Below, one piece after another: positions 39,269-52,369 of a stretch of DNA of 64,000 bases. The notes beneath the pieces are model-generated. The model ran no database searches, was not told the DNA's origin, and saw only the letters and a list, made by a program, of their open reading frames with translations. The position numbers and the translations under genes were made by a program. The stretch is from Thermodesulfatator indicus DSM 15286 (GTDB taxonomy: Bacteria > Desulfobacterota > Thermodesulfobacteria > Thermodesulfobacteriales > Thermodesulfatatoraceae): assembly GCF_000217795.1 (NCBI RefSeq), contig NC_015681.1:248001-312000 (forward strand), written 5' to 3'. The stretch's first letter is position 1. Every line of letters begins with the position of its first letter.

Positions 39269-42200
39269 TTAAGCAGTCAATTCAGATAGACCAGAAGGCG
39301 ATTTTTTGGCTCTTTGTTCTTCTTTCATGTCGTAATAAACACGACCGGTTCCCGCAGGAATTAAGCGTCCAATAATGATATTTTCCTTCAAGCCCCGTAG
39401 ATAATCCACCTTGCCGGCCAGAGAGGCTTCGGTAAGCACCTTGGTGGTTTCCTGGAAAGAAGCTGCCGCGAGAAAGCTTTCCACCGCCAGCGAGGCCTTG
39501 GTAATTCCTAAAATCAAAGGCTCAGCTACAGCCGGACGCCCTCCCATAGCCAGCACACGTTCGTTTTCTTCCTGGAAGCGGGTCTTATCCACCAGCTCAC
39601 CCAGCATGAAGTTGGTATCACCTACTTCGCGAATCTTAACCTTCTTGAGCATCTGGCGCACAATAACTTCAAAGTGCTTGTCATTAATGCGCACACCCTG
39701 AAGACGATAAACTTCCTGAATCTCTTCTACCAGAAAGCGCGCGAGCCCCTTTACGCCTTTAACTCGCAAAATATCGTGCGGGTTAGGAGAACCTTCAATC
39801 AAGGGCTCACCTGCCCTAACATAATCCCCCTCGTGAACGGCAATGTGCTTGCCTTTAGGGATTAAGTATTCTTTAGGATCACCTACTTCAGGCTGGATGA
39901 TAAGCTTTCTTTTACCTTTAATTTCCTTATCAAAATGGACTATACCGTCAATTTCACTGATAATGGCAAATTCTTTAGGTTTGCGGGCTTCAAAAAGCTC
40001 CGCCACTCTTGGCAGACCACCGGTAATATCTTTAGTCTTGGTGGTCTCACGAGGGATCTTAGCGATAATATCTCCGGCCTTAACCTCATCGCCCTCGTTA
40101 ACCGTAAGAATGGCACCTACAGGCAGAAGATAACGAGCATGACCCTTGCCAGGAATTTTAACGGTGCGCCCGCGTTCGTCTTTAATAGAGATACGTGGGC
40201 GATAGTCCGTATGTTTGTATTCCCTCACTATGATACTTACCTTACCGGTAATCGGGTCAGTCCTTTCGTCAACAGTAACACCTTCTATGATGTCTCCAAA
40301 CTTAACTCGCCCGGAAACTTCCGTAATAATGGGAATAGTAAAGGGATCCCATTCAACTAGAAGGTCTCCGGGATTTACCTTCTGGCCTTCTTCTACAAGA
40401 ATGCGAGCTCCATAAACCACCGGATAACGCTCTTTTTCGCGGCCGTCAGGAGTTATGATAGCAATCTCGCCCTGACGATTCATAGCCACCAGATAGCCCC
40501 TGTCAGTCCTAACTGTACGCAAATTGATAAACTTAACTATACCCTGGCTTTGAGCCCGGTGTTCCGACTGCTCAGCTGCCCGACTAGCCGTACCACCAAT
40601 GTGGAAAGTACGCATGGTAAGCTGGGTTCCCGGCTCACCAATTGACTGCGCCGCTATAACACCTACCGCTTCACCTATTTCCACTAAACGACCAGTTGCA
40701 AGATCTCGGCCATAACACTTGGCACACACACCATATTTGCTCTGGCAGGTAAGCACTGAACGAATGGTTACTTTTTCAATACCTGCCTCTCGGAGTTTTT
40801 CCGCAGCTTTTTCGTCGATCTCTTCATTGGCACGAATAAGTATTTCACCGGTAACAGGATCTTCTACATCTTCCAGAGCCACACGGCCAAGCACACGATC
40901 CCACACGGGCTCCATAATTTCACCACCTTCAATCAGGTGGCCCACTTCAATACCGTCAATGGTGTGACAGTCTTCTTCAGTAATGGTGCAATCTTGCGCC
41001 ACATCCACCAGACGACGAGTAAGATAACCAGCGTTAGCCGTCTTAAGAGCCGTGTCTGCTAAACCTTTGCGCGCACCGTGAGTGGAAATAAAGTATTCAA
41101 GCACCGAAAGACCTTCACGGAAGTTGGATTTAATAGGCGTTTCAATAATCTCACCAGTAGGCTTGGCCATCAAACCACGCATACCAGCCAGCTGGCGAAT
41201 CTGGTCTTTAGAACCACGAGCACCAGAGTAAGCCATGATGTAAAGAGGGTTTCCACTAGGCCCTTTTTTCTTTTTCTTCCCGTCCGGGCTGACATACTCT
41301 TTAGTTTCCATTTCTTTAATCATTTCTTCGGTAACCTGCTCTGTTACCGTAGCCCAGACGTCAACTACCTTGTTGTATCTTTCACCATCGGTGATAAGAC
41401 CTTCCTGGTACTGTTCCCAGATTTCGCGGACTTTTTTCTCGGCCTCTTCAAGGAGCTGCTGCTTTTTAGCCGGAATCTGCATATTGTCTAAGCAAATAGA
41501 AAGGGCCGCTTTGGTGGCGAAGTAATAACCCATATCTTTCATTTTGTCGGCAAAGATAACTGTCTTTTTAGCCCCAGCCCGACGATAGGAAAGGTCAATT
41601 AATTGCTGCAAGGCCTTTTTAGCCAAAGGCTTGTTGTATTCTTCAAACTTGATTTCCTCAGGCACAATGGTGGAAAAAAGTACCCGCCCCACGGTGGTCT
41701 CTACCAGCTTGCCGTCCATGCGCACTTTGACTTTGGCCTGAAGATCAACCTCACCTTCTTCATAAGCAAGAATAGCCTCTTCTCTGTTGGCAAAAATACG
41801 GCCTTCTCCCCTAGCAAAAGGCCGTTCCTGAGTGATGTAAAAGATCCCAAGTACCATGTCCTGAGTGGGATAAACCACCGGAATACCACTTGCCGGAAGC
41901 AAAATGTTATTGGTGGAAAGGAGAAGCACCCGGCATTCAGTTTGGGCTTCAACGGAAAGAGGCAGATGAACGGCCATCTGGTCACCGTCAAAGTCAGCGT
42001 TATAAGCCACACACACCAGTGGATGAAGCTGTATGGCCTTAGAGTCGATAAGAATGGGCTCAAAGGCCTGAATACCAAGGCGGTGAAGAGTTGGAGCACG
42101 GTTTAGCATAATCGGATGTTCTTTTACGATTTCGTCAAGGGCATCCCAGACCAGGGGATCTTCTTTTTCCACCATCTTTTTAGCACTTTTAATGGTGGTT

Positions 42201-43381
42201 ACGTGACCATTTTTCTCAAGCCAGTTATAGATAAAAGGCTTAAAAAGCTCTAAGGCCATCTTTTTAGGAAGCCCACACTGGTGCATCCTGAGCTCAGGCC
42301 CCACCACAATAACCGAACGCCCAGAGTAGTCCACCCGTTTACCAAGGAGGTTCTGCCGGAAACGGCCCTGCTTACCTTTGAGCATATCAGAAAGACTCTT
42401 AAGCGGCCTGCGATTTGGCCCTGTAACAGGCCGTCCACGGCGGCCGTTGTCAAATAAAGTGTCCACCGCTTCCTGGAGCATGCGCATCTCATTGCGCACA
42501 ATGATGTCAGGAGCATCAAGGTCCATCAAGCGTTTGAGCCGATTATTGCGGTTGATAACCCGTCGATAAAGATCGTTCAAATCAGAGGTGGCGAAACGTC
42601 CGCCTTCAAGGGGCACAAGTGGCCTCAAATCCGGTGGGATTACAGGGATAACATCAAGTATCATCCATTCAGGTTTATTCCCAGACTCTTTAAGGGCTTC
42701 CACGATACGCAGACGTTTACCAAGCTTTTTGCGTTTAGCCTCACTGCGGGTCTTGGCCATCTCTTCCCGCAACTCTTTGGAAAGTTCCTCCAGGTTGAGA
42801 TTCTGAAGTATAGTCTTTATAGCCTCAGCTCCAATGCCAATTTTGAACTTCGGCCCATGAGCCTGAAGAAGATTCTGATACTCTTCTTCATTTAAAACTT
42901 TGCCTACCGGAACCTCTGGAATTTCGCTTTCCGTAACCACAAAGCTTTCAAAATAAAGAACGCGCTCAAGTTCTTTTAAGGTCATATCAAGAAGGGCCCC
43001 GATTTTGCTAGGAATACTCCGAAGATACCAAATATGGGCCACCGGGGCTGCAAGACTTATATGCCCCATGCGTTCACGGCGCACTTTGCTTTGAATCACT
43101 TCAACACCACACTTTTCACAAATAACACCGCGGTGTTTCATGCGTTTATATTTTCCGCAGAGACACTCGTAGTCCTTAACAGGACCAAATATTTTGGCAC
43201 AGAAAAGCCCGTCTCTTTCTGGTTTTAAAGTACGGTAGTTAATGGTTTCAGGTTTCTTGACTTCTCCGTGACTCCATTCAAGAATCTTTTCTGGAGAAGC
43301 AAGCCCAAGCCTTATCGCTTTGATATTCATGGGATCTTTTGGCTTGGAAAAATAGGAAAGGAGATCTTCCATATCTCTCAC
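39269..43381 (-). CDS. rpoC: RNA polymerase beta' subunit
   Basis: The 1370-residue protein has the N-terminal zinc site '[23 protein letters not shown]', the catalytic '[16 protein letters not shown]' with three Asp, the trigger-loop region, and the second zinc site '[52 protein letters not shown]' in outline. It is separate from rpoB, with a 52-base spacer that holds a perfect hairpin. It is the last gene of the rplKAJL-rpoBC series and ends with a terminator. Length is usual for the group. Confidence 0.99.
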   Translation of the reverse strand: MRDMEDLLSYFSKPKDPMNIKAIRLGLASPEKILEWSHGEVKKPETINYRTLKPERDGLFCAKIFGPVKDYECLCGKYKRMKHRGVICEKCGVEVIQSKVRRERMGHISLAAPVAHIWYLRSIPSKIGALLDMTLKELERVLYFESFVVTESEIPEVPVGKVLNEEEYQNLLQAHGPKFKIGIGAEAIKTILQNLNLEELSKELREEMAKTRSEAKRKKLGKRLRIVEALKESGNKPEWMILDVIPVIPPDLRPLVPLEGGRFATSDLNDLYRRVINRNNRLKRLMDLDAPDIIVRNEMRMLQEAVDTLFDNGRRGRPVTGPNRRPLKSLSDMLKGKQGRFRQNLLGKRVDYSGRSVIVVGPELRMHQCGLPKKMALELFKPFIYNWLEKNGHVTTIKSAKKMVEKEDPLVWDALDEIVKEHPIMLNRAPTLHRLGIQAFEPILIDSKAIQLHPLVCVAYNADFDGDQMAVHLPLSVEAQTECRVLLLSTNNILLPASGIPVVYPTQDMVLGIFYITQERPFARGEGRIFANREEAILAYEEGEVDLQAKVKVRMDGKLVETTVGRVLFSTIVPEEIKFEEYNKPLAKKALQQLIDLSYRRAGAKKTVIFADKMKDMGYYFATKAALSICLDNMQIPAKKQQLLEEAEKKVREIWEQYQEGLITDGERYNKVVDVWATVTEQVTEEMIKEMETKEYVSPDGKKKKKGPSGNPLYIMAYSGARGSKDQIRQLAGMRGLMAKPTGEIIETPIKSNFREGLSVLEYFISTHGARKGLADTALKTANAGYLTRRLVDVAQDCTITEEDCHTIDGIEVGHLIEGGEIMEPVWDRVLGRVALEDVEDPVTGEILIRANEEIDEKAAEKLREAGIEKVTIRSVLTCQSKYGVCAKCYGRDLATGRLVEIGEAVGVIAAQSIGEPGTQLTMRTFHIGGTASRAAEQSEHRAQSQGIVKFINLRTVRTDRGYLVAMNRQGEIAIITPDGREKERYPVVYGARILVEEGQKVNPGDLLVEWDPFTIPIITEVSGRVKFGDIIEGVTVDERTDPITGKVSIIVREYKHTDYRPRISIKDERGRTVKIPGKGHARYLLPVGAILTVNEGDEVKAGDIIAKIPRETTKTKDITGGLPRVAELFEARKPKEFAIISEIDGIVHFDKEIKGKRKLIIQPEVGDPKEYLIPKGKHIAVHEGDYVRAGEPLIEGSPNPHDILRVKGVKGLARFLVEEIQEVYRLQGVRINDKHFEVIVRQMLKKVKIREVGDTNFMLGELVDKTRFQEENERVLAMGGRPAVAEPLILGITKASLAVESFLAAASFQETTKVLTEASLAGKVDYLRGLKENIIIGRLIPAGTGRVYYDMKEEQRAKKSPSGLSELTA

Positions 43382-43399
43382 CCCTTAAAAAATTTTTTA

Positions 43400-43424
43400 G
43401 GTAGGTCCCTAAAAGGGACCTACC
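43400..43424 (-). other. Perfect hairpin between rpoB and rpoC
   Basis: GGTAGGTCCCT (43400-43410), loop AAA, AGGGACCTACC (43414-43424): 11 bp with no mismatch, in the 52-base spacer between rpoB and rpoC. Only a short T tract follows on the minus strand, so it is either a weak terminator or an RNA-processing/stability hairpin. Confidence 0.75.
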
Positions 43425-43433
43425 GGTGATTCG

Positions 43434-46400
43434 TTATTCTTCTTCAATCATCTCTACGTCAAGGCAAAGACCCTGGAGTTCTTTAACCAATACTTTGAAG
43501 CTTTCAGGAAGACCTGCTTCAAGGAAATTATTCCCTTTAACAATGCGCTCATACATACGGGTACGGCCAGTTACATCGTCACTTTTAACGGTAAGGAACT
43601 CCTGAAGGGCATAAGCTGCTCCGTAAGCCTCCATGGCCCAGACTTCCATCTCACCGAGACGCTGCCCACCAAACTGGGCCTTTCCACCAAGCGGCTGCTG
43701 GGTAATAAGGGAGTAAGGCCCGGTAGAACGAGCATGAATCTTGTCTTCCACCAGGTGATGAAGCTTTAGCATATACATATAACCCACTGTCACCGGCTCG
43801 CGGAAAGGTTCTCCTGACATACCATCGTAAAGCACTGTCTGACCAGTTTCAGAAAGGCCAGCTAGCTTAAGGAGCTTTTTGATTTGTGGCTCTTTAGCGC
43901 CATCAAATACTGGCGTAGCTACCGCCAAACCATCTTCAAAGGTAGCAGCAAAACGCAAGATGTCTTCATCGGTCTTATCTCTAAGAAACTCTTCAAGCTC
44001 TTCTGGCCCGAAAATTTCCGCCAGAAATTGCTTTACTGCTTCTACCTGATAGGCTTTAGCTAATTCGGCTATCTTTTTACCAACTTCCTTAGAAGCCCAG
44101 CCGAGATGTGTTTCAAGGATCTGCCCAATATTCATACGAGAAGGCACTCCCAGTGGAGAAAGTACCATGTCTACTGGAGTACCATCAGGGAGATAGGGCA
44201 TATCCTCAATGGGTACCACCTTGGAAACCACACCTTTGTTTCCGTGACGACCAGCCATTTTATCTCCTGGCTGAAGCTTGCGCTTCATAGCCACATAAAC
44301 TTTTACCACTTTAAGAACTCCAGGAGGCAACTCATCTCCCTTCTTCATACGATTGATGCGTTCTTCGATCTGTTTTCTAATTTGTGCTTCTTTGGCTTCG
44401 TAATCACGCAAAATATCTTCTACAACCGGATCCTTCTTACGGCCGCCAGCCAATTCACGGATCTTCATAAAAGGAACCTTGGCCAGAACTTCAGGTGTAA
44501 TAGGCTCCCCTTTCTCTATAACTACCTCGCCTCTGACTTCTATAGTAGCCGCCGCCGTCTTTCCAGTGAGATGGCGCTCAAGACGCTTCAAAATACTCCG
44601 ACGTAACACTTCTAAAAATTCTTCCTGATCTTTAAGAAGCCTTGCAATTTCACGGTCTTCTATTTCTTTGGCCCGAGCGTCTTTTTCAAGGCCTTTGCGC
44701 GTAAAGACTTTGGCGTCTATCACGATTCCTTCAATGCCAGGAGGCACCCTTAAAGAAGTGTCTTTTACATCACTTGCCTTTTCACCAAAAATGGCCCTGA
44801 GAAGCTTTTCTTCAGGTGAAAGCTGGGTCTCCCCCTTAGGAGTTACTTTACCAACCAGAATATCTCCTGGCTTTACATAGGCACCAACCTTAACAATACC
44901 GCTGGCATCAAGGCGTTCTAAGGCCTCTTCTCCTACGTTTGGAATATCACGGGTAATTTCTTCACGCCCAAGCTTAGTCTCCCGAGCGATACACTCAAAT
45001 TCTTCTATATGAATAGAGGTAAAAACATCGTCACGTACCAGCCGTTCAGAAATAACAATGGAGTCTTCAAAGTTATAACCACGCCAGGGCATGAAAGCCA
45101 CCAGGATGTTTTTCCCTAGAGCAATTTCACCCTGGCTGGTAGAAGGACCGTCAACCAAGACCTGGCCTTTTTTTATCCTCTGACCAGGTTGCACCACTGG
45201 CTTCTGAGTAAAGGTGGTATTTTGATTAGACTTGCGCCACTTAATAAGCTTATAGATCTTTACTTCTGGGATATCCCCGTTTTCAGTTTCGTAACGTACC
45301 ACTAAACGAGTAGCATCAAGATCTTCAACCACACCGTCAGCCTCAGCAATAATGGTAAACCCGGAGTCACGCGCCACGTACTTTTCCATGCCGGTGCCTA
45401 CCAGCGGAGCCTCGGTGCGAATTAATGGCACTGCCTGACGCTGCATGTTAGACCCCATGAGCGCACGGTTAGCGTCATCATGCTCAAGAAACGGGATCAA
45501 AGAAGAAGAAACACTGACTACCTGAACCGGCGTAAGATCAATGTAATTCACCGTTTCTTTGGGAGCCATTATGAAATCACCAGCCTTACGTGCCGGGACA
45601 AGCTCCTGGATAATATTTCCATCTTTGTCTATTTCTATAGTGGCCTGAGCGATAATGTTATCTCCCTCATCAAGGGCACTCATATAGACAACTTCGTTGG
45701 TTACCTTGCCATTTAGCACCTTGCGATACGGGGTCTCTATAAAGCCATAGCGATTTATCTTAGCATAGGTAGTAAGAGAGACGATAAGTCCGATATTAGG
45801 ACCTTCTGGTGTCTCAATAGGACAAATACGGCCGTAATGGGTATGATGAACGTCTCGTACTTCAAAACCAGCCCGCTCTCTGGTAAGTCCACCAGGACCT
45901 AAGGCCGAAAGACGACGCTTGTGCGTCATCATGGAAAGTGGATTGGTCTGATCCATAAACTGAGAAAGCTGGCCTTGCCCGAAAAATTCTCTTAAAGCAG
46001 AGGTGACCGGTTTGGGGTTTATAAGATCATTAGGCATAAGGGCTTCTACATCCTGCAAAGTCATGCGCTCACGAATAGCCCGCTCCATACGCACTAAACC
46101 TACCCGCATCTGATTCTCAACAAGCTCTCCCACCGAACGCACCCGACGATTACCAAGATGGTCAATATCATCTACCGGGCCTTCAATTTCTTTAAGATAA
46201 ATAAGATGCTTTAAAGTGGCTAAAATATCTTCTTTAGTAAGCACACGAACATTTATGGGAATATCAAGTCCCAAACGTTTGTTCATTTTATAACGGCCAA
46301 CTTCTGAAAGGTCATACGTACTTGGATCGAAAAAGAGTGACTGGAAATAAGCTCTAGCTACTTCAAGGTTGGCCGGACTTGAAGGACGAAGACGGCGGTA

Positions 46401-47525
46401 AATCTCTATCAAGGCCTCTTCCTGCGTGTGAGCTTTGTCTAAAGTAAGGGTATCGCGTAAACAAGGTGTATGACGGTGAAGACTCATATAAAGACACTCT
46501 ATCTCTTCAATGCCGGCTTCTCGCAATCTCTCAAGGGTTTCTTTATCAACTACCGCATTGCAAGAAATAATAACTTCGCCGGTGTTAGGGTCTATTACGT
46601 CTCTAGCCACCACCTTACCCAAGAATTCTTCCTCAGGTACAGGAATGGTCTCTAGACCGGCCTCTTGAATGCGTTTTAAAGCCGCCTTGGTAATCTTGCG
46701 TCCTTTCTTTAAAATGACTTCCCCTGTCTCAGGATGATAAATATCGAGAAGGGCCTTTTGCCCAAGCAATGTCTCAGGATTTACTATCTTTTCGATGCTA
46801 TTGGGCTTAATAATGTATTTTTCGATTGGATAAAAAGTAGTAAGTATTTCTTCAGTAGATAATCCAAGAGCCTTTAAAAAGGTTGTTACCGGAAAGCGAC
46901 GACGGCGATCTATGCGAACATAAAGATAATCACGGTGGTCAAACTCAAAATCAAGCCAGGAACCACGAGTGGGAATAACCCTTGCCGAATAAAGTACTTT
47001 ACCACTGGCATGAGTTTTTCCCTTGTCATGATCAAAAAATATACCCGGAGAGCGCTGAAGTTGGTTAACTACTACTCTTTCCGTACCATTAATGATAAAA
47101 AGCCCATCTTCCGTCATTAAAGGTACAGTGCCAAAATAGATTTCCTGCTCTTTGATATCGCGAATACTTTTGTCACCTGTATCAGGATCTATGTCATAAG
47201 TAAGCAAGCGCACCCTAAGCCGCATGGGAGCTTCATAGGTAAGCCCCTTTTCACGGCATTCATCAGGTGTATATTTGGGAGGTAAAATAGAATAATCTAC
47301 GAATTCAAGTTCACAGGTACCAGTGTAATCTACAATTGGAAAAACGCTTTTTAATGCCCCTTGAATACCACTTTCTTCTCTGGCTTCTGGAGCTACATCA
47401 GCTTGCAAAAAACGCTTGTAAGATTCTTTTTGAATGGCTATAAGATAGGGCACATCAAGGATAGGCTTAACACGACCAAAATTTTTACGTACACGGCCGG
47501 GAATAATGCTAAGATCTTCTGACAT
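43434..47525 (-). CDS. rpoB: RNA polymerase beta subunit
   Basis: The 1363-residue protein shows the RpoB blocks: '[65 protein letters not shown]' in outline (rifampicin region; the Gln/Asp/His/Ser positions look wild type), '[13 protein letters not shown]' and '[30 protein letters not shown]' near the C-terminus. It forms the catalytic core with RpoC. It follows rplL by about 98 bases, including a hairpin, and is preceded by GGGAGG. Confidence 0.99.
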   Translation of the reverse strand: MSEDLSIIPGRVRKNFGRVKPILDVPYLIAIQKESYKRFLQADVAPEAREESGIQGALKSVFPIVDYTGTCELEFVDYSILPPKYTPDECREKGLTYEAPMRLRVRLLTYDIDPDTGDKSIRDIKEQEIYFGTVPLMTEDGLFIINGTERVVVNQLQRSPGIFFDHDKGKTHASGKVLYSARVIPTRGSWLDFEFDHRDYLYVRIDRRRRFPVTTFLKALGLSTEEILTTFYPIEKYIIKPNSIEKIVNPETLLGQKALLDIYHPETGEVILKKGRKITKAALKRIQEAGLETIPVPEEEFLGKVVARDVIDPNTGEVIISCNAVVDKETLERLREAGIEEIECLYMSLHRHTPCLRDTLTLDKAHTQEEALIEIYRRLRPSSPANLEVARAYFQSLFFDPSTYDLSEVGRYKMNKRLGLDIPINVRVLTKEDILATLKHLIYLKEIEGPVDDIDHLGNRRVRSVGELVENQMRVGLVRMERAIRERMTLQDVEALMPNDLINPKPVTSALREFFGQGQLSQFMDQTNPLSMMTHKRRLSALGPGGLTRERAGFEVRDVHHTHYGRICPIETPEGPNIGLIVSLTTYAKINRYGFIETPYRKVLNGKVTNEVVYMSALDEGDNIIAQATIEIDKDGNIIQELVPARKAGDFIMAPKETVNYIDLTPVQVVSVSSSLIPFLEHDDANRALMGSNMQRQAVPLIRTEAPLVGTGMEKYVARDSGFTIIAEADGVVEDLDATRLVVRYETENGDIPEVKIYKLIKWRKSNQNTTFTQKPVVQPGQRIKKGQVLVDGPSTSQGEIALGKNILVAFMPWRGYNFEDSIVISERLVRDDVFTSIHIEEFECIARETKLGREEITRDIPNVGEEALERLDASGIVKVGAYVKPGDILVGKVTPKGETQLSPEEKLLRAIFGEKASDVKDTSLRVPPGIEGIVIDAKVFTRKGLEKDARAKEIEDREIARLLKDQEEFLEVLRRSILKRLERHLTGKTAAATIEVRGEVVIEKGEPITPEVLAKVPFMKIRELAGGRKKDPVVEDILRDYEAKEAQIRKQIEERINRMKKGDELPPGVLKVVKVYVAMKRKLQPGDKMAGRHGNKGVVSKVVPIEDMPYLPDGTPVDMVLSPLGVPSRMNIGQILETHLGWASKEVGKKIAELAKAYQVEAVKQFLAEIFGPEELEEFLRDKTDEDILRFAATFEDGLAVATPVFDGAKEPQIKKLLKLAGLSETGQTVLYDGMSGEPFREPVTVGYMYMLKLHHLVEDKIHARSTGPYSLITQQPLGGKAQFGGQRLGEMEVWAMEAYGAAYALQEFLTVKSDDVTGRTRMYERIVKGNNFLEAGLPESFKVLVKELQGLCLDVEMIEEE

Positions 47526-47564
47526 AGGCTTTCGCCTCCCTTAAGAAATGATAAAACGCAAGAT

Positions 47565-47595
47565 GGGACCTTCCTCCTAACCGAGGACAGGTCCC
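47565..47595 (-). other. Hairpin between rplL and rpoB
   Basis: GGGACCT-TCCTC pairs with GAGGA-C-AGGTCCC, giving a 12-bp stem with one bulged C and a 6-base loop. It lies in the rplL-rpoB spacer, the place where enterobacteria have an RNase III site and partial terminator. It shares the GGGACCT core with the rpoB-rpoC hairpin. Confidence 0.65.
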
Positions 47596-47622
47596 TCTTT
47601 TAGCTATAAAAATACCTATTTT

Positions 47623-48012
47623 TTACTTAATTTCAACCTTTGCGCCAGCTTCCTCAAGACGTTTTTTGAGCTCTTCAGCCTCTTCTTTGGACACACCTTC
47701 TTTAACAGGCTTAGGTGCACTTTCAACCAGTTCTTTGGCTTCTTTAAGTCCAAGACCGGTGATAGCTCGAACTTCTTTAATAACCTGAATCTTGTTACCG
47801 GTAACTCCTGCAAGAATTACGTCAAATTCAGTCTTTTCTTCGGCTGGGGCTGCCTCGGCACCAGGAGCCGCACCAGGAGCCGCAGCCACTGCTGCTACCG
47901 GAGCCGCAGCAGACACACCAAACTTATCTTCAAGTTCTTTAATAAACTCTGCCAACTCCAAAACAGTCATATTACTGATAAATTCAATTACTTCTTCTTT
48001 TGTTACTGCCAT
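47623..48012 (-). CDS. rplL: Ribosomal protein L7/L12
   Basis: The 129-residue protein has the N-terminal dimerisation helices ('[31 protein letters not shown]'), an Ala/Pro-rich hinge ('[16 protein letters not shown]') and the C-terminal factor-binding domain '[27 protein letters not shown]'. It forms the ribosomal stalk with L10. It follows rplJ by 26 bases and has AGGAGG before the ATG. The gene is conserved in length and sequence. Confidence 0.98.
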   Translation of the reverse strand: MAVTKEEVIEFISNMTVLELAEFIKELEDKFGVSAAAPVAAVAAAPGAAPGAEAAPAEEKTEFDVILAGVTGNKIQVIKEVRAITGLGLKEAKELVESAPKPVKEGVSKEEAEELKKRLEEAGAKVEIK

Positions 48013-48038
48013 TTTACATTCCTCCTTATTTCTAAAAT

Positions 48039-48569
48039 TTAAGCCGCTTCTTCAGCCTTCTTTTCTTTAATGGCATTAAGGGCAAACAAGAAATTACGTG
48101 GCACCGCCGCCATAAGCTGTACAAACTGAGCCATAGGCGCTTGTAAGAGCCCAAGAAGCTGGGCCATAAGTACCTCGCGCGGTGGCACCTTGGCCAGCGC
48201 TTCAAGAGAAGCTGCCTCTAATGGCTTGCCACCAAGAACCCCTCCGCGATTAATCAAACTTTCGTGTTCCTTGGCAAACTCTACCAGAACTTTGGCCACT
48301 TCTACTGGGTCTTCGTAACAAATGGCTACTCCAGTAGGACCTTCAATAAATTCCTGCAAAGGCTCAGCAGGAGTCCCGCTGCTGGCCCTTCTCAATAGGG
48401 TATTTTTGACCACCTGATAACGTGCACCCTTTTCACGTAACTTTTTGCGAAGTTCATTGCTTTCTTCGGCAGTCATAGCACGGAAGGTGGTCACAAATAC
48501 GGCAGGAACTTCTTCAAATTCTTTACGTAGCTTTTGAACTATTTCTTCTTTCTGTTTTCTAGTAAGCAA
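48039..48569 (-). CDS. rplJ: Ribosomal protein L10
   Basis: I place the start at the TTG at 48569, preceded by a GGGGGGAG ribosome site 6 bases away. This gives 176 residues beginning L(M)-L-T-R-K-Q-K-E-E, close to the usual L10 opening. A longer frame from an ATG at 48596 would start inside a perfect hairpin and has no ribosome site. The protein shows '[24 protein letters not shown]' in outline and the helix that binds L7/L12 at the C-terminus. It represses its own operon by binding the leader listed next. Confidence 0.93.
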   Translation of the reverse strand: MLTRKQKEEIVQKLRKEFEEVPAVFVTTFRAMTAEESNELRKKLREKGARYQVVKNTLLRRASSGTPAEPLQEFIEGPTGVAICYEDPVEVAKVLVEFAKEHESLINRGGVLGGKPLEAASLEALAKVPPREVLMAQLLGLLQAPMAQFVQLMAAVPRNFLFALNAIKEKKAEEAA

Positions 48570-48586
48570 TACTCTCTCCCCCCTTT

Positions 48587-48746
48587 CCTTTGACATTTAA
48601 ATGTCAAAGGCAGAGGCCACCCATGGTCTAGGTAGGCCGGATCTGTTGATCCGATTAAACACCCTGGGTGTACCTACTGTCTTTGACTGGCCTTTCGGCC
48701 CGCGACCTCCCGGGGGACTCTACCGGGAAATCACAAAAATTAAAGG
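48587..48746 (-). promoter_or_regulatory. L10 leader (autoregulatory mRNA region)
   Basis: Between rplA and rplJ lies a 150-base untranslated stretch rich in pairing: CCCGGTAG...CTCCCCCGGG, GGGCCGAAAGGCC, and GACAGTAGGTACACCC...GGGTGT...CCTACC, matching the L10 leader plan in which L10 with L7/L12 binds its mRNA. It ends in a perfect 10-bp hairpin CCTTTGACAT-TTAA-ATGTCAAAGG (48587-48610), which stands just before the ribosome site. The family assignment is by position and structure. Confidence 0.75.
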
Positions 48747-49463
48747 CTAGTCGCGCCCATACTTTTCAAGAAGGTCTTTTACTGCTGCAGGGTCTATTTT
48801 AATACCAGGACCCATAGTAGTAGAAAGGGTAATATTTTTTATATATTGCCCTTTAGCGCCAGAAGGTTTGGCCTTAATTATAGCATCAAAAAACGCTGCC
48901 AGATTTTCAAGAATCTTCTGAGGACCGAAAGAAACCTTACCTACCGGCGCATGAACCACTCCAGCTCTATCAACTTTAAAATCAACCTTTCCTGACTTAA
49001 TCTCTTTAACTGCTTTAGCCACATCCCAGGTAACCGTCCCCGTTTTGGCGCTAGGCATCAAACCACGTGGACCAAGAATTTTACCAATACGGCCTACAAG
49101 CGGCATCATATCAGGAGTAGCTACAGCCTTATCAAAATCAAGCCAACCTTCCTGAACTTTCTTAACCAGGTCTTCAGCCCCTACATAATCTGCACCCGCA
49201 GCCTCAGCTTCTTTGGCCTTATCTCCCTTGGCAAAAACTGCTACACGCTGGGTTTTACCTGTACCGTGAGGCAAAACCACTGAACCACGGACCATCTGAT
49301 CGGCATGGCGAGGGTCAACCCCTAAAACCACTGCTACATCAACACTTTCATCAAACTTGGCATAAGCATTTTCAAGGGCTAATTTAACCGCTTCTTCAAA
49401 GTCATATCTTTTAGAACGGTCTATTTTTGCCAAAGCATTTGCATACTTTTTTCCGCGTGCCAT
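48747..49463 (-). CDS. rplA: Ribosomal protein L1
   Basis: The 238-residue protein follows the L1 family: '[40 protein letters not shown]' in outline, '[33 protein letters not shown]' and the terminal '[13 protein letters not shown]'. It binds 23S rRNA at the L1 stalk. In other bacteria it represses the rplKA transcript. It follows rplK by 3 bases and is followed by the L10 leader. Confidence 0.98.
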   Translation of the reverse strand: MARGKKYANALAKIDRSKRYDFEEAVKLALENAYAKFDESVDVAVVLGVDPRHADQMVRGSVVLPHGTGKTQRVAVFAKGDKAKEAEAAGADYVGAEDLVKKVQEGWLDFDKAVATPDMMPLVGRIGKILGPRGLMPSAKTGTVTWDVAKAVKEIKSGKVDFKVDRAGVVHAPVGKVSFGPQKILENLAAFFDAIIKAKPSGAKGQYIKNITLSTTMGPGIKIDPAAVKDLLEKYGRD

Positions 49464-49466
49464 AAT

Positions 49467-49895
49467 TTACCCCTCTACAATTTCTATTCCCATACTACGC
49501 GCTGTACCTTCTATGGTACGCATAGCTGCTTCTAAGTCTGCCGCCTGAAGGTCTGGCATTTTTATCTTGGCTATTTCTTCAACCTGCTTTTTAGTCACCT
49601 GGCCGACCTTTTCTCTCTTCGGATCAGAAGCACCTTTTTCAATACCAGCTGCTTTTTTAAGCAAGACCGAAGCTGGTGGTGTCTTCAAAATAAAGGTAAA
49701 AGAACGATCAGCATATACCGTAATAACCGCCGGTATAATCATTCCTTCCTGGCCTTTAGTCTTAGCGTTAAAGGCCTTACAAAATTCCATTATGTTTACA
49801 CCGTGCTGACCAAGCGCAGGCCCTACAGGAGGGGAAGGGTTTGCCTGACCAGCTGGAAGCTGAAGCTTAATAACCGCTATTACTTTTTTGGCCAT
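49467..49895 (-). CDS. rplK: Ribosomal protein L11
   Basis: The 142-residue protein has the Pro-rich N-terminal opening '[35 protein letters not shown]' in outline and the rRNA-binding C-terminus '[19 protein letters not shown]'. It binds the GTPase-associated 23S rRNA and is needed for the stringent response. It follows nusG by 16 bases. Confidence 0.98.
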   Translation of the reverse strand: MAKKVIAVIKLQLPAGQANPSPPVGPALGQHGVNIMEFCKAFNAKTKGQEGMIIPAVITVYADRSFTFILKTPPASVLLKKAAGIEKGASDPKREKVGQVTKKQVEEIAKIKMPDLQAADLEAAMRTIEGTARSMGIEIVEG

Positions 49896-49911
49896 ACTAC
49901 ATCACCCCGAA

Positions 49912-50439
49912 CTAAATTTTCTGTACGTGGGCAAATTCTAACTCAACTGGAGTTTCTCGCCCAAAAATACTAACTAAAACTTTAACCTTACCTTTATCAG
50001 GCTTAACTTCTGTTACCACACCGTGAAAGTTTGCAAAAGGCCCCTGGGTAACACGTACGCGATCACCCTCTTGAAACTGATACCTCGGCTTAGGTTTAAT
50101 CTCAGCAACCTTAAGACGTTCAATAATCTTTTTGGCCTCTTCCTCACGCAAGGGCAGAGGTTTTTCTCCACCCATAAATCCTACCACTTTGTCAATCTTT
50201 TTAATGACTTCAAAAACTTGATCCTCAGGCTCTGCCTTTATAAGCACATAGCCCGGATAAAAGCGTCTAGCCACAGGGCCAGACTCTAGGCCAATAATCT
50301 CAATAATTTTTTCAGGCGGCACTACAATCTCTGAAATTTTATCGCTTAGACCAGCCGCCTCAAGAGCTTCTCTTAACTTTTGCCCTATTTCCCTTTCAAA
50401 ACCCGCATATACGTAAACGACAAACCATTGCTGTGCCAT
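49912..50439 (-). CDS. nusG: Transcription elongation and antitermination factor NusG
   Basis: The 175-residue protein has the NGN domain ('WFVVYVYAGFEREIGQKLREAL', 'PGYVLIKAEPEDQVFEVIKKIDKVVGFMGGEKPLPL') and a C-terminal KOW domain ('GDRVRVTQGPFANFHGVVTEVKPDKGKVKVLVSIFGRETPVELEF'), each in outline. It contacts RNA polymerase and Rho or S10. It lies one base downstream of secE, the standard bacterial arrangement. Confidence 0.97.
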   Translation of the reverse strand: MAQQWFVVYVYAGFEREIGQKLREALEAAGLSDKISEIVVPPEKIIEIIGLESGPVARRFYPGYVLIKAEPEDQVFEVIKKIDKVVGFMGGEKPLPLREEEAKKIIERLKVAEIKPKPRYQFQEGDRVRVTQGPFANFHGVVTEVKPDKGKVKVLVSIFGRETPVELEFAHVQKI

Positions 50440-50440
50440 C

Positions 50441-50734
50441 TTAGTAAACCAACCATTGAACTAATTTAGAAAGAACCATATCTACAATGCCCAAATAAAA
50501 AGACACAAACAACGTAAAACTAACAACGGCTGTAGTAGTGGCCAAAGTTTCTTTACGAGTAGGCCAGGTAATTTTTTTAAACTCTACCTTAACTTCCACA
50601 AAAAAGTTCTTGGCTCTATGAATAAAGTTCTCCTCACGTTGCAGAGGAACCACCTTAGCCTCGCCCTTGTCAGACGAAGCTCCAGATCCAGACACAGATG
50701 CCATCCGTTGTTTCCGAGTCCTTCTTTTGGCCAT
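50441..50734 (-). CDS. secE: Preprotein translocase subunit SecE
   Basis: The 97-residue protein has a basic, low-complexity N-terminal extension of about 35 residues, then the SecE core: an amphipathic helix 'FFVEVKVEFKKITWPTRKETLATT' in outline and one membrane helix near residues 70-92. It clamps SecY in the inner membrane. It sits between tRNA-Trp and nusG as in most bacteria. The Lys/Arg/Ser-rich extension is not conserved. Confidence 0.95.
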   Translation of the reverse strand: MAKRRTRKQRMASVSGSGASSDKGEAKVVPLQREENFIHRAKNFFVEVKVEFKKITWPTRKETLATTTAVVSFTLFVSFYLGIVDMVLSKLVQWLVY

Positions 50735-50757
50735 CTCTTTCTCCCAAACAAGAAAAA

Positions 50758-50834
50758 TGGCAGGCCAGGAGGGATTCGAACCCCCAACCCCCGGATTTGG
50801 AGTCCGGTGCTCTAGCCGTTCGAGCTACTGGCCT
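50758..50834 (-). tRNA. tRNA-Trp (anticodon CCA)
   Basis: 77 bases with encoded CCA. The acceptor AGGCCAG pairs with CTGGCCT, and the anticodon loop CTCCAAA in stem CCGGA/TCCGG gives anticodon CCA. It lies between rpmG and secE, the usual place of this tRNA. Confidence 0.95.
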
Positions 50835-50837
50835 GCA

Positions 50838-51008
50838 CTATTTAGCTTTAACTTCCCTGTGAATCGTGTGTTTACGATCCCAAGGACAATATTTTTTTAA
50901 TTCAAGTTTATCCGGTGTATTCCTGCGATTTTTAGTAGTTGTATAGTTACGCCTCTTACAAACCGTACACTGCAAATGAATAGTAATCCGAACGTCTGAT
51001 TTTGCCAT
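50838..51008 (-). CDS. rpmG: Ribosomal protein L33
   Basis: A 56-residue protein translated from ATG at 51008: [20 protein letters not shown]... to ...HREVKAK. It has the first CxxC (C14, C17) and the family's '[22 protein letters not shown]' core in outline. The second cysteine pair is incomplete: the usual CPxC is CPWD here, so one cysteine has become Asp. It lies 11 bases after tuf and 3 bases before tRNA-Trp, as expected. It is too short to stand out as an open frame but is clearly real. Confidence 0.95.
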   Translation of the reverse strand: MAKSDVRITIHLQCTVCKRRNYTTTKNRRNTPDKLELKKYCPWDRKHTIHREVKAK

Positions 51009-51019
51009 AACCTATCACC

Positions 51020-52219
<1,200 letters not shown>

Positions 52220-52282
52220 TTCCTCTCCTCCTCAAGAAGTTCGATGTTTACTTTTTGATCAAGTTGATCAAGCCAAAATAAA

Positions 52283-52358
<76 letters not shown>

Positions 52359-52369
52359 TCAATAAAAAA

